Shown piece by piece: positions 41,212 through 49,961 of a DNA stretch of 64,000 bases. Both the position numbers and the translations under genes were made by a program. The notes below the pieces were generated by a model that was not told the DNA's origin, ran no database searches, and saw nothing but the letters and a program-made list of their open reading frames with translations. The number at the start of each line of letters is the position of its first letter. Within the stretch, counting starts at the first letter, position 1. Source of the stretch: an uncultured Anaerotruncus sp. (GTDB taxonomy: Bacteria > Bacillota > Clostridia > Oscillospirales > Ruminococcaceae); assembly GCA_944385965.1 (NCBI GenBank), contig CALWZG010000053.1, positions 62,001-126,000 of the forward strand. Direction: 5' to 3'.

Positions 41212-41402
41212 AGGAGTGATAGCCGAACCGGTAGAGGCGCGTTTTTCACGGAAATCGGAAGGAGACGGTCAGGTTGTGGATCGCCGATTGAGGGGGAAAA
41301 CGCCGAAGGGCTCCTTTCACTGACAGGTCAGGTCCCCTGGGGGTATTTCCAAATAGGAGTACCACTGTCATCATGGAATATGATGGAGTGCTATGGTTGG
41401 CG
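41212..41402 (+). ncRNA. Lysine riboswitch (L box)
   Basis: Conserved L-box elements are in order: GGTAGAGGCGCG (from 41230), AACGCCGAAGGG (near 41299), GGGTATTTCCA, CCACTGTCATC (near 41361) and GGAGTGCTATGGTT (near 41386). AACC at the 5' side pairs with GGTT at the 3' side as P1. An intrinsic terminator follows at 41471, so lysine should switch off the asd-dapA-dapB operon by premature termination. Confidence 0.9.
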
Positions 41403-41470
41403 CAGCAATAGCGGAGCAACACTGCTTTTCTGTGCAGTACGATAACTACTCTATTATATTGCAAGTATCG

Positions 41471-41492
41471 CCGGTTTTCAACCGGTTTTTTT
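41471..41492 (+). terminator. Terminator of the lysine riboswitch
   Basis: CCGGTT (41471-41476), loop TTC, AACCGG (41480-41485), then seven T. It is the expression platform of the L box, 50 bp before asd. Confidence 0.85.
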
Positions 41493-41542
41493 CATATTCA
41501 GCATGATTATTTTACAATTAAGAGAAAGGATCGTTGATTGCG

Positions 41543-42622
41543 ATGAAACAGTTTCGTGTAGGTGTTGTGGGGGCTACTGGCATGGTGGGGCAGCGGTTTG
41601 TTTCCCTGCTGGAAAACCATCCTTGGTTCCATTTGGAGGTGGTGGCCGCGTCTGCCCGTTCCGCGGGAAAAACCTATCAGGAAGCCGTTGGTTCCCGCTG
41701 GGCTATGACCAATCCTATGCCTGAAAATGTAAAGAATATGGTGGTGCTGGATGCCTCCAAAGTAGAGGAAGTCGCCGGAAAGGTAGATTTTATCTTCTGC
41801 GCTGTTGATATGAAGAAAGAAGAAATCCGGGCGCTGGAGGAAGCTTACGCCAAAGCGGAGTGTCCGGTTGTGTCCAACAATTCTGCCCATCGGTTTACCC
41901 CAGATGTGCCCATGGTTATCCCTGAAATCAACAGCGACCATATTCAGGTCATCCACGATCAACGCAAACGGCTGGGTACAAAGCGGGGCTTTGTGGCGGT
42001 AAAATCCAACTGCTCCCTGCAAAGCTATGTCCCCGCTCTTCATCCCTTGATGGCGGATTTTGGTGTTACAAAATGTTTGGTCTGCACCTATCAAGCCATT
42101 TCCGGCGCCGGAAAAACCTTCGAAACCTTCCCAGAGATTGTTGACAATGTGATTCCTTATATCGGTGGTGAAGAGGAAAAAAGCGAACAGGAGCCTTTGA
42201 AAATTTGGGGCCATATTCAGGACGGAAAAATTGTTCCAGTGACAGCTCCCTCCATTACGGCGCAATGCCTGCGGGTTCCCTGCTCTGATGGTCATATGGC
42301 GGCCGTTTTTGTCAGCTTTGAGAAAAAGCCTTCTATGGAGCAGATTAAGGAAAAATGGGCCGCTTTCTCTGGAGCGCCTCAAGCCCTGAACCTTCCCAGT
42401 GCGCCCAAGCAGTTCCTGCACTATTTTGAGGAGGAAAACCGTCCTCAAACCAAACTGGACCGCATGCTCGAAAACGGTATGGCGGTTTCCATCGGGCGGC
42501 TGCGTCCTGATACCCAATATGATTACAAATTTGTCTGCTTGTCCCATAACACCTTGCGGGGAGCCGCTGGCGGAGCGGTTTTGCTGGCTGAGCTTCTGGC
42601 TGCTGAGGGTTATATGGATTGA
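41543..42622 (+). CDS. asd: Aspartate-semialdehyde dehydrogenase (long type)
   Basis: 359 aa from ATG 41543 (a TTG three codons earlier sits too near the AAAGGA). Makes aspartate semialdehyde for lysine, threonine and methionine. NADP-binding GATGMVGQRF, catalytic Cys in KSNCSLQSYV. The sequence is of the archaeal/fungal-like long class rather than the E. coli class. First gene under the lysine riboswitch. A very long antisense open frame across it is a shadow. Confidence 0.95.
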   Translation: MKQFRVGVVGATGMVGQRFVSLLENHPWFHLEVVAASARSAGKTYQEAVGSRWAMTNPMPENVKNMVVLDASKVEEVAGKVDFIFCAVDMKKEEIRALEEAYAKAECPVVSNNSAHRFTPDVPMVIPEINSDHIQVIHDQRKRLGTKRGFVAVKSNCSLQSYVPALHPLMADFGVTKCLVCTYQAISGAGKTFETFPEIVDNVIPYIGGEEEKSEQEPLKIWGHIQDGKIVPVTAPSITAQCLRVPCSDGHMAAVFVSFEKKPSMEQIKEKWAAFSGAPQALNLPSAPKQFLHYFEEENRPQTKLDRMLENGMAVSIGRLRPDTQYDYKFVCLSHNTLRGAAGGAVLLAELLAAEGYMD

Positions 42623-42646
42623 TACTTTCTTTAGGAGGATGCGAAG

Positions 42647-43534
42647 ATGAAAAAGACTGTTTTCACTGGAGCTGGCGTGGCGATTATCACTCCTATGAAT
42701 GAGGACCTTTCTATCAACTGGGAGGAACTGGGCAGAATTATTGACGACCAAATCTCCAAAGGAACCGACGCAATTGTTATTGCTGGCACCACGGGAGAGG
42801 CTTCTACCTTGACAGATGATGAACATATCAAAGCTATCCGCTACACCGTAGAACGGACCGCTGGCAGAGTTCCTGTGGTAGCGGGTGCTGGAAGCAATGA
42901 CACTGCTTACGCTATTTGGCTTTCCAAGGAATCTAAACAGGCGGGTGCTGATGCATTGCTTCAGGTGACCCCTTATTATAACAAAACCTCTCAAACTGGC
43001 TTGGTTCGTCATTTCTGCGCCATAGCTGACGCCACCGATTTGCCGGTAATTCTGTATGATGTTCCCAGCCGAACCGGTATGGGGATTCAGCCAAAGACTT
43101 ATCTGGAACTTTCCAAGCATCCTAACATTGTGGCAGTCAAAGAAGCCAGCGGTAATCTTTCTGCAATCGCTCAAACAAGAGCCCTCTGCGGTGATGAACT
43201 GGATATCTATTCTGGCAATGACGATCAGATTGTCCCGATTCTGTCTTTGGGCGGAAAAGGTGTGATTTCGGTACTTTCCAATGTAATGCCCAAACAAGCT
43301 CATGATATTTGTCAGCTGTATTTTGACGGTCAGGTAAAGGAAAGTGCCGCTTTGCAGTTGAAGCTGCTGGGGCTGATAAACGCCTTGTTCTGTGATGTGA
43401 ACCCGATTCCGGTAAAAGAAGCTATGAATCTGCTGGGATGGAAAGCGGGACATTGCCGCCTCCCGTTGGTGGATTTAAGCCAGGAGCATCTGGAACTGCT
43501 GAAAAAGGAAATGAAGTCTGTGGGGCTGCTGTAA
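42647..43534 (+). CDS. dapA: 4-hydroxy-tetrahydrodipicolinate synthase
   Basis: 295 aa. Condenses pyruvate with aspartate semialdehyde. GTTGEASTL, catalytic Tyr region YYNKTSQTG, YDVPSRTG and Schiff-base lysine in VAVKEASGN. ATG follows AGGAGG. 24 bp after asd. Confidence 0.97.
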   Translation: MKKTVFTGAGVAIITPMNEDLSINWEELGRIIDDQISKGTDAIVIAGTTGEASTLTDDEHIKAIRYTVERTAGRVPVVAGAGSNDTAYAIWLSKESKQAGADALLQVTPYYNKTSQTGLVRHFCAIADATDLPVILYDVPSRTGMGIQPKTYLELSKHPNIVAVKEASGNLSAIAQTRALCGDELDIYSGNDDQIVPILSLGGKGVISVLSNVMPKQAHDICQLYFDGQVKESAALQLKLLGLINALFCDVNPIPVKEAMNLLGWKAGHCRLPLVDLSQEHLELLKKEMKSVGLL

Positions 43535-43554
43535 GCCCCAGCCAGGAGGTTGAA

Positions 43555-44304
43555 ATGAAAAGGATTGTACTATCAGGCTGTAACGGAAAGATGGGCAGGA
43601 TGATTACCTCCTGTGTAAAGGAGCGGGATGACTGCACCATTGTAGCGGGTATTGACATCAGCGGCACCGCCTTGGATGCCTTCCCTGTATTCACTTCTCC
43701 TGCCGAATGTCAGGTGGAAGCCGATGTGGTGATTGACTTTTCTCATCCCAGTGCATTGGAACCACTTTTATCCTATGCTATCCAGCAACGTCTACCCGCT
43801 GTAATCGCTACCACCGGATTGTCTGAGGAGCAGATTCAGAAAATTCACAGTGCTTCCCATCAAATCCCTGTTTTCTTTACCGCCAATATGTCCTTGGGAG
43901 TAAACCTCTTGGCGGAACTGGCCAAAAAAGCCGCAGAGATTTTGGGCAGTCAGTTTGATATTGAAATCGTGGAAAAACACCATAATCAAAAAATAGACGC
44001 TCCCAGTGGAACAGCTTTAATGCTGGCGGATGCTGTGTCCCAGGTTTTGCCGCAAGCCCCTCAGTATGTATATGACCGTCATGCAGTACGCAAAAAACGC
44101 TCTAAAAATGAAATTGGTATTCACTCGGTCAGAGGCGGCACCATTGTTGGAGAACATGAGATTATTTTCGCAGGAAGGGACGAAGTCATTACCTTGTCTC
44201 ATTCCGCCGCCAGTAAAGAGGTTTTCGCCACAGGAAGCGTAAACGCTGCGCTATTCCTTTGTGCCCAGAAACCAGGGTTATATGATATGAGCCATTTGGT
44301 TTAA
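43555..44304 (+). CDS. dapB: 4-hydroxy-tetrahydrodipicolinate reductase
   Basis: 249 aa from ATG 43555, right after AGGAGGTTGAA; the open frame reaches back into dapA without support. GCNGKMGR nucleotide loop and EKHHNQKIDAPSGTA substrate motif. Reduces the DapA product on the way to DAP and lysine. Confidence 0.97.
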   Translation: MKRIVLSGCNGKMGRMITSCVKERDDCTIVAGIDISGTALDAFPVFTSPAECQVEADVVIDFSHPSALEPLLSYAIQQRLPAVIATTGLSEEQIQKIHSASHQIPVFFTANMSLGVNLLAELAKKAAEILGSQFDIEIVEKHHNQKIDAPSGTALMLADAVSQVLPQAPQYVYDRHAVRKKRSKNEIGIHSVRGGTIVGEHEIIFAGRDEVITLSHSAASKEVFATGSVNAALFLCAQKPGLYDMSHLV

Positions 44305-44332
44305 AAGAGAGAACAGAAAGGAAGAAAAAGGT

Positions 44333-44809
44333 ATGAATGGGGTTTCCCAAATCACCGTCCGGGAGGATGTGGCTTTAGTCACCTTTCATGAGGTTCCCAA
44401 CGACCCCAAGGTGCTGGCTTGGATTTTTACCGAGTTAGCTAATATGAAGGTCAACTTGGATATGATTAGCCAAACCGCTCCCAAAGGACGTCAAATTGAT
44501 GTGTCTTTTACCTTGCAGGCCAATCAGCTTGTGGAGGTTCTGGGATTGATTAACCGGTTCCAGGAGGAACATCCAAAGCTCAAACCTATGGTCAGCAATG
44601 GAAACTGCAAGATTCAGCTCAATGGAGAAATGCGGGACTTATATGGTGTGGCTGCTGCCGCAATTTCCGCTGTTTCTCAAGTCAATGTGGATTTGACCTT
44701 AATCAGCACAGGAGAAGTGGAGATTTCTCTTTTGGTTCCCCAAAGCTCTTGTGAGGAAGCGGTTCAAGCGCTGGAAAAGGCTTTTCAAGTAAAAGCTGAA
44801 ATTAAATAA
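44333..44809 (+). CDS. Stand-alone ACT-domain protein (aspartate-kinase regulatory-like)
   Basis: 158 aa with two ACT units (about 10-75 and 85-155). FHEVPNDPKVLAWIFTELA resembles the C-terminal regulatory part of aspartate kinases. No kinase domain is present. As last gene of the riboswitch operon it may be a separate lysine-sensing subunit for aspartate kinase. ATG follows GAAAGGAAG. Confidence 0.8.
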   Translation: MNGVSQITVREDVALVTFHEVPNDPKVLAWIFTELANMKVNLDMISQTAPKGRQIDVSFTLQANQLVEVLGLINRFQEEHPKLKPMVSNGNCKIQLNGEMRDLYGVAAAAISAVSQVNVDLTLISTGEVEISLLVPQSSCEEAVQALEKAFQVKAEIK

Positions 44810-44829
44810 TTTCCATTTCCTCAAACGAA

Positions 44830-44884
44830 AAAGGCCCCTTTTACAAAGGCTGTATCATTTGCAGTCTTGTAAAGGGGGCTTTCT
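44830..44884 (+). terminator. Terminator of the lysine operon
   Basis: 44830-44846 pairs with 44867-44882 (AAAG, CCCC, TTTACAA segments) and TTTCT follows. An inner AGGCTG/CAGTCTT arm extends it. Confidence 0.75.
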
Positions 44885-44917
44885 CATGCCTCAAAAGGGA
44901 AATCTAGTTAAGATGAT

Positions 44918-46129
44918 TTACCATCCGTATTGATAATATACATAGGCTTCCCAAAGGTTGATAAAGTTAATCTTTTCTCCATTTGGAAATCGAAAGTCAC
45001 TCTTCACCATAAGCTGAGAGCGGCTGGATACCCAAATTTCTCCACGAAATTCTCCATTCAAGATTAAAAATAGCTGGGTCTGGTCTTGAGAGACTTCCGA
45101 GGAAAGGATAGGAATACATCCTTTCAGGTTTTTTTGAATTGAAAATAACCAGGGTTCTGCTTTTTCGTCCTCTTTATAACGGTTTAGTCCACAGAACTGA
45201 ATCACTTGTTCCCAAGGAATCTTGTAAGTGATATTCAATTGCTTCTCGATTGCTTCTACCTGTTGGTGCGTCTGAAAGAAAAAAGGCTCATCCAAACCTT
45301 CCATATCATCCAAATCAGCTAAAGAGTAGATTTTAGGATATTTCAGCCGATAGTGTTGTCCGCCATTTCCAATTTCGGTCAAAAACTTCACATAATCCTC
45401 AGGAAGCTGTACATGATGTTTCGCCTCAAAAAGCCTTACTTCTTCCATGGAAGCTGGGGCTTTTAACCGGATATGAATTTGTTTGATACCTTTCAGGCAC
45501 CGGGCTCGAGGTTTCTCCTCTTTCTTCCGCTGTTCTCTGACCGCTTGTTCTCTTTGTGCGCAATCTGTGGCATATTCCTCCCAACTGCCATTCAAATGTT
45601 TCAGCAGCCACTCCGTAAATGTACATCCAGGGTAGCGAATTACACCAAATTCACTTTCCAGCCATACCTCACCAGCTCGTGGACCGTTTATGATTAAATG
45701 CCATCTCTGGAAATCATCTATCCTATTTTCCAGCAACAGGATAGAGCCATACTCCCGAATCATTGTCCAACGTTTCTGTAATAATTTTTCTTTTTTCCCT
45801 TCACTGAGCTCCTCCCCTTCCTCTAAGGGGTCTCCCAAATCCGGCATCCAGCTCTCAGTCAAGGTAAAGGGCTTTTTGATGTGGGAAAAAGAATATCCCT
45901 TCTCCTCATAGTGAGAGAAAGAGATGAGTTCTCCTCCATTCCAACACTTTGAAGATAACATGCCTCCATCGCCAACTTGCGTAATAAAATTCACATAGTC
46001 TTGAGGGAGCGAAGTCTTGCGCCTTTTTTCCCATCCGCTCACTTCGCTGAGCGGAATGGGCGGATTCAAGGCAGCTTGTTCCATATCATTTATAAGTTGT
46101 AATAACTGTGAAAAACTGTCTGTGTTCAT
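44918..46129 (-). CDS. Tandem SMI1/KNR4 (SUKH) domain protein
   Basis: 403 aa from ATG 46129 (AGGAGG 9 bp upstream). Two SUKH units: first about 15-185 (SGWEKRRKTSLPQDYVNFIT), second about 225-400 (EAKHHVQLPEDYVKFLTEIG). Each has the GDGG/GNGG turn. Between them a charged helix (EQAVREQRKKEEKPR). SUKH proteins are often immunity proteins to polymorphic toxins; no toxin gene is near, so it may be an orphan immunity or a housekeeping sensor. Both sides are normal genes. Confidence 0.85.
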   Translation of the reverse strand: MNTDSFSQLLQLINDMEQAALNPPIPLSEVSGWEKRRKTSLPQDYVNFITQVGDGGMLSSKCWNGGELISFSHYEEKGYSFSHIKKPFTLTESWMPDLGDPLEEGEELSEGKKEKLLQKRWTMIREYGSILLLENRIDDFQRWHLIINGPRAGEVWLESEFGVIRYPGCTFTEWLLKHLNGSWEEYATDCAQREQAVREQRKKEEKPRARCLKGIKQIHIRLKAPASMEEVRLFEAKHHVQLPEDYVKFLTEIGNGGQHYRLKYPKIYSLADLDDMEGLDEPFFFQTHQQVEAIEKQLNITYKIPWEQVIQFCGLNRYKEDEKAEPWLFSIQKNLKGCIPILSSEVSQDQTQLFLILNGEFRGEIWVSSRSQLMVKSDFRFPNGEKINFINLWEAYVYYQYGW

Positions 46130-46200
46130 AAAGGATATCCTCCTATGAATCCCAATTGGCGGCTCTTTATTTTGAGTGCGATTCCCCGTTTGTCTTGTAA

Positions 46201-47358
46201 TTACTTTCCCTTTTTGTGGGTATTCAGCTCATTAAAGTACATAAAAACTTGACACTTAATCATTCCATTATACAGTTTGCGGCGCTTGCTGGCTGGACGT
46301 CCAAATAAATCCTCAAATTCCTCATGAGGACTGATGATGTAATAGCTTGTGTCTTCGGACTTAGGAAAGACCTGTCCTAAAGTTTTATAGATGGCCTCTG
46401 CCTGCTGAACCTCCAGCAAACGTTCTCCGTAGGGAGGATTGGTTAAAATGATAGCCTTCCCTGTCAGAAAATCTTCCAACCGAAATTCTTCCACAGGGCC
46501 TTGATGAACCTTGACACGAGAAGCCACCCCAGCTTTGGCAGCATTATCCAGCGTCAGCTGTACCGCTTTAGGGTCAATATCCCTTCCATAGGCCATAAAA
46601 GAGACATCTTTTTTTACCAAGGAAACAGCTTCCTGGCGAGCCTGTTGGAACAAACACTCATCCAGCCACCCCCAATTTTGCGCGGCAAAACGCCGGCGGA
46701 TACCCGGCGCGATATTCAAAGCTTTTAGAGCTGCCTCAATCAATAAGGTTCCAGAACCGCACATGGGATCTAAAACCAGACTATCTCCCCGTACCCTGGC
46801 GAAATCTACAATTCCCGCTGCCAGAGTTTCTTTGATGGGGGCTTCATTGGCGTTTGGGCGATATCCTCTTTTGTGCAGGCTGGGGCCGGATGTATCCAGC
46901 ATCAGAGTGGCAGTATTTTTCAATAGCAGGCATTGGATTTGACAAAGAGGTCCTGTCTCGGGAAACCAAGTCATATGATAAGCTTTCTCAAGGCGCTTTA
47001 CCACTGCCTTTTTAATAATCTTCTGGCAATCAGGGACACTGAACAATTTTGAATTGAGGGAAGCGCATTTTACAGGAAACCGGTCTTCCCTGCCAATAAA
47101 TCGCTCCCAAGGGAGTTCCGTGGTTTGGTCAAACAATTCAGTAAAGCTCTCTGCCTGAAACTGGCCCAAAACAATTTCTACCCGCTCAGCGGTTCTCAGC
47201 CAGATATTCGCTTTCGCAATCATGGAAGGGTCCCCTTGAAAAGTAACCCTTCCGTCGGTAACCTGCACATTCTGACCGCCTAACTTTTTTACCTCGAAAG
47301 ACAATACGCTTTCCAAACCGAATAGGCATGGGCAGCAAAATGTTAATAAATCATCCAT
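46201..47358 (-). CDS. RlmL/YpsC-like class I SAM RNA methyltransferase (THUMP)
   Basis: 385 aa from ATG 47358 (AAAGGA 8 bp upstream); two earlier ATGs are open but without a ribosome site. N-terminal THUMP region (about 50-155), then the methyltransferase with DPMCGSGTLLIEAAL and NPPYGERL. Family members make m2G in 23S rRNA. Monofunctional: the second RlmK half of the proteobacterial fusion is absent, as usual in Firmicutes. Confidence 0.9.
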   Translation of the reverse strand: MDDLLTFCCPCLFGLESVLSFEVKKLGGQNVQVTDGRVTFQGDPSMIAKANIWLRTAERVEIVLGQFQAESFTELFDQTTELPWERFIGREDRFPVKCASLNSKLFSVPDCQKIIKKAVVKRLEKAYHMTWFPETGPLCQIQCLLLKNTATLMLDTSGPSLHKRGYRPNANEAPIKETLAAGIVDFARVRGDSLVLDPMCGSGTLLIEAALKALNIAPGIRRRFAAQNWGWLDECLFQQARQEAVSLVKKDVSFMAYGRDIDPKAVQLTLDNAAKAGVASRVKVHQGPVEEFRLEDFLTGKAIILTNPPYGERLLEVQQAEAIYKTLGQVFPKSEDTSYYIISPHEEFEDLFGRPASKRRKLYNGMIKCQVFMYFNELNTHKKGK

Positions 47359-47478
47359 TTTATCCATCCTTTCAAGCTGGGAGTACCTCAAACGCTCAAC
47401 AGCCTTGTTTTATCATATGTTCTTTGCGCTTAGTGTACCAAATTTTTCTTGAAAACACCAGAACAGTTTTTCTTATAA

Positions 47479-47507
47479 AAAACCGGGAGGCAAATCCTTC
47501 CGGTTTT
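47479..47507 (-). terminator. Terminator after the patatin-like gene
   Basis: AAAACCGG-AGG arms (47479-47490 with 47496-47507, one mismatch, loop 5) and TTTTTTAT on the - strand. It overlaps the stop codon. Confidence 0.8.
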
Positions 47508-48195
47508 AGAACAACAGCTTGTGATAAAGCTCCTTATGATGGGACTCTAAAAATCCTCTCTGCCAATTCTCCAAAGTTTTTGGAAACTCATAATGCAAAT
47601 CAGCATATCGGCTGGTCAGCAGATTCAAACTATCTGCTGCCATCTGCGCCGGTGTGGCTCCGCCCAGAAAATTCAGAGCCAGCAATCGCTCCATCCCCGC
47701 CATCTTCAAAGAGAACAAAGGGCAGCCATATCGAACGGAGAAATCACACAGCTTCATCCCATCCACACACAAAGGCTCAAGGGAATCATAAGGGCTCAAG
47801 GTGGCCATAATGGCTTCATCCTCATATCCCTTTAATGGACGTACCCGCAGATTCCAAGCGTCTGAACGCAGAAAATCTCCATAAATCACTGTCATCCCTG
47901 TCACACTGTCCACACAGCTGATGGCGATTTTTTCTTGTGTCTTTTCCAGCGGTCCTTCCACTTTTTTGAGGATTTGTGTTCCTGTTTTCCAATCAGAGGC
48001 TTGACAAATCTCCTTTATAATTTCTTCAATCCGCTTCGGCTCCAAACCCTTCGCCCAAAGAAGGGCCGGTAATGCTGAGATTCCTGAAGCTGATACCACC
48101 AAAGGACGGATTCCCTGTTCCTCTAATTCCATCAAAGCCAAATGCGCCTGTAATCCGGCCCGCCCGCTTCCCGAAAGCGCTACACCGATTTTCAT
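47506..48195 (-). CDS. Patatin-like protein with altered active-site motif
   Basis: 229 aa. N-terminal ALSGSGRAG resembles the patatin oxyanion loop (usual G-G-G-x-R/K-G). The nucleophile elbow, normally G-x-S-x-G, reads S-A-S-G-I here (VVSASGISALPALL). A D-G pair in LCVDGMKLCDFS is where the dyad Asp would be. So it is a patatin-fold protein that may have altered or lost lipase activity. 58 bp after the FAD gene start on the same strand but separate ribosome site. Full length for the compact family. Confidence 0.65.
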   Translation of the reverse strand: MKIGVALSGSGRAGLQAHLALMELEEQGIRPLVVSASGISALPALLWAKGLEPKRIEEIIKEICQASDWKTGTQILKKVEGPLEKTQEKIAISCVDSVTGMTVIYGDFLRSDAWNLRVRPLKGYEDEAIMATLSPYDSLEPLCVDGMKLCDFSVRYGCPLFSLKMAGMERLLALNFLGGATPAQMAADSLNLLTSRYADLHYEFPKTLENWQRGFLESHHKELYHKLLF

Positions 48196-48253
48196 GGCAG
48201 ACCTCCTTCCCTCAGGATACTATTATCTTATGTGGGAAGGAAAAAGAATGATA

Positions 48254-49846
48254 CTATTCAAAAGGTTTGTAGAGTTTCATAATTTCCAGAGCGGCCCGAA
48301 TCCCGTCCACAGCGGCACTCATAATTCCACCTGCGTAGCCAGCACCTTCTGCGCAGGGATAAAGTCCCTCCAAAGTTGGAGATTGGAGGTTTTCCTGCCT
48401 AAGCACCCGCAATGGAGAGGAAGTGCGGGTTTCTACTCCCGTCAAGAGGGTATCAGATTTGGAAAAGCCCTTGATTTTTCGCTCAAAATCCAGAAGCCCT
48501 ACACGAAGCATTTCTGTTACAAAAGGAGGAAACAAGGCTTGAAAATCACCGGCCACAATTCCCCGATGATAGGTAGGCTGCACAGAACCTATCCGCAGTC
48601 CAGCCTTTCCCTCCAAAAAGCTGCCTGCATCTTGAGCAGGGGCCTGGTATTTCCCACCTCCCATCTCAAACGCTTTTCGCTCTAAATCCTGCTGAAATCT
48701 CATTCCAGCCAAGGGGTCCTCTCCATAATCCGCTGGTGTTACGGATACCGCCAAGGCGGCGTTGGCATTGCGGCCATCTCTGGCATAACAGCTCATTCCG
48801 TTGGTTACCACCATTCCCTCTTGGGAAGCTGCTGGTACCACATATCCACCGGGACACATACAGAAGGTATACACCCCTCTATCCCCTATTCGTTTAGAAA
48901 GCTGGTATTCCCCCACAGGCAGAGCGGGATGATTGGCCCACTTCCCATAAAGGCCCTGGTTGATGGTATCTTGCAGATGTTCCACCCGCACACCAACAGA
49001 AAATGGTTTCGGTTCCATCTGAATCCCCAAGTGGTGAAGCCATTGAAAAGTATCTCGGGCGCTATGGCCGGTGGCCAAAACCAATACCTCAGCGGGGACT
49101 TCCTGGGAATCGGTGACCGCCCCTGTCAGATGCCCATTTATGGAGCGCAAACCCTGTAAAGTGGTATGAAAATGGATTTCCCCGCCCAACCGTAAAATTT
49201 CCTGGCGGATTCCAGTGACCACATCTCTTAATCGGTCTGTTCCAATGTGGGGCTTGGCCTTCTGCAAAATTTCTTTTGGGGCTCCAAACCGTACAAATTC
49301 CCTTAGTACCCAGCCACATTTTGAGTCGCCAATACGGGTGGTCAATTTCCCGTCGGAAAAGGTTCCCGCTCCCCCTTCGCCAAACTGAACATTGGTAGTT
49401 TCATCCAAACTTCCTGTACTCCAGAAGGATTCCACTGCCTGAACCCGTTCCTCCATGGAACCACCCCGCTCCAACACAAGTGGGCGATATCCATTGCGTG
49501 CCAACAGCAGACCTGCAAACATCCCAGCCGGTCCAAATCCCACTACTACCGGGCGATGCTGCAAAGGTTTATTCCCATAAACAACCTTTAATGGTTCTTC
49601 TTGTCGCAGCACAATCTTTGGGTTTTTCAGTCTCTCCACCAATTGGCTTTCGCCGGAAGGCAAGGTAATTGCTACCGAATGGACAAAATGGGGCTTCCCC
49701 TTTCCTCGAGCGTCCAAAGAGGTTTTGGAGATAGCGCAATCTAAGACCGATGTGTCTTTCAACCCCAATAAGCGCAGGGCTTTCTCAATAGCGGCGGAGG
49801 CTGGCTCATCCAATCCGGTGACGACAGAATTTACAAGTATTGACAT
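48254..49846 (-). CDS. FAD-dependent oxidoreductase-like protein (COG2509 type)
   Basis: 530 aa. N-terminal about 80-residue alpha/beta domain, then FAD-binding VVVGFGPAGMFAGLLLAR and ERGGSMEERV, NVQFGEGGAGTFSDGKL, and a C-terminal AEGAGYAGGIMSAAVDG. Widespread in clostridia; reaction unknown. It is single on its strand, between the patatin-like gene and a terminator. Confidence 0.88.
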   Translation of the reverse strand: MSILVNSVVTGLDEPASAAIEKALRLLGLKDTSVLDCAISKTSLDARGKGKPHFVHSVAITLPSGESQLVERLKNPKIVLRQEEPLKVVYGNKPLQHRPVVVGFGPAGMFAGLLLARNGYRPLVLERGGSMEERVQAVESFWSTGSLDETTNVQFGEGGAGTFSDGKLTTRIGDSKCGWVLREFVRFGAPKEILQKAKPHIGTDRLRDVVTGIRQEILRLGGEIHFHTTLQGLRSINGHLTGAVTDSQEVPAEVLVLATGHSARDTFQWLHHLGIQMEPKPFSVGVRVEHLQDTINQGLYGKWANHPALPVGEYQLSKRIGDRGVYTFCMCPGGYVVPAASQEGMVVTNGMSCYARDGRNANAALAVSVTPADYGEDPLAGMRFQQDLERKAFEMGGGKYQAPAQDAGSFLEGKAGLRIGSVQPTYHRGIVAGDFQALFPPFVTEMLRVGLLDFERKIKGFSKSDTLLTGVETRTSSPLRVLRQENLQSPTLEGLYPCAEGAGYAGGIMSAAVDGIRAALEIMKLYKPFE

Positions 49847-49896
49847 ATCTTTCTCCTATCTAAGCTCCAATTATACCCACTAAAACTTCCACAGAA

Positions 49897-49930
49897 AAAG
49901 AGGGTCTTTCCTTGGCGAAAGACCCTCTTT
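49897..49930 (-). terminator. Terminator after cdaR
   Basis: Perfect 14-bp stem (49897-49910 with 49917-49930), loop six, followed on the - strand by TTTTTC. Separates cdaA-cdaR from the FAD gene. Confidence 0.88.
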
Positions 49931-49961
49931 AGAAAAATGGTCTTGTGATAATCGCAGGACC

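Noticed and set aside
41507..43453. 648-codon open frame on the - strand across asd and dapA
   Set aside because: Both + strand genes are clear enzymes with catalytic motifs under a riboswitch. The antisense frame has no domain pattern and follows codon bias of the sense genes.
48194..48685. 163-codon + strand frame opposite the FAD protein
   Set aside because: Antisense shadow of a conserved gene; no ribosome site or motif.
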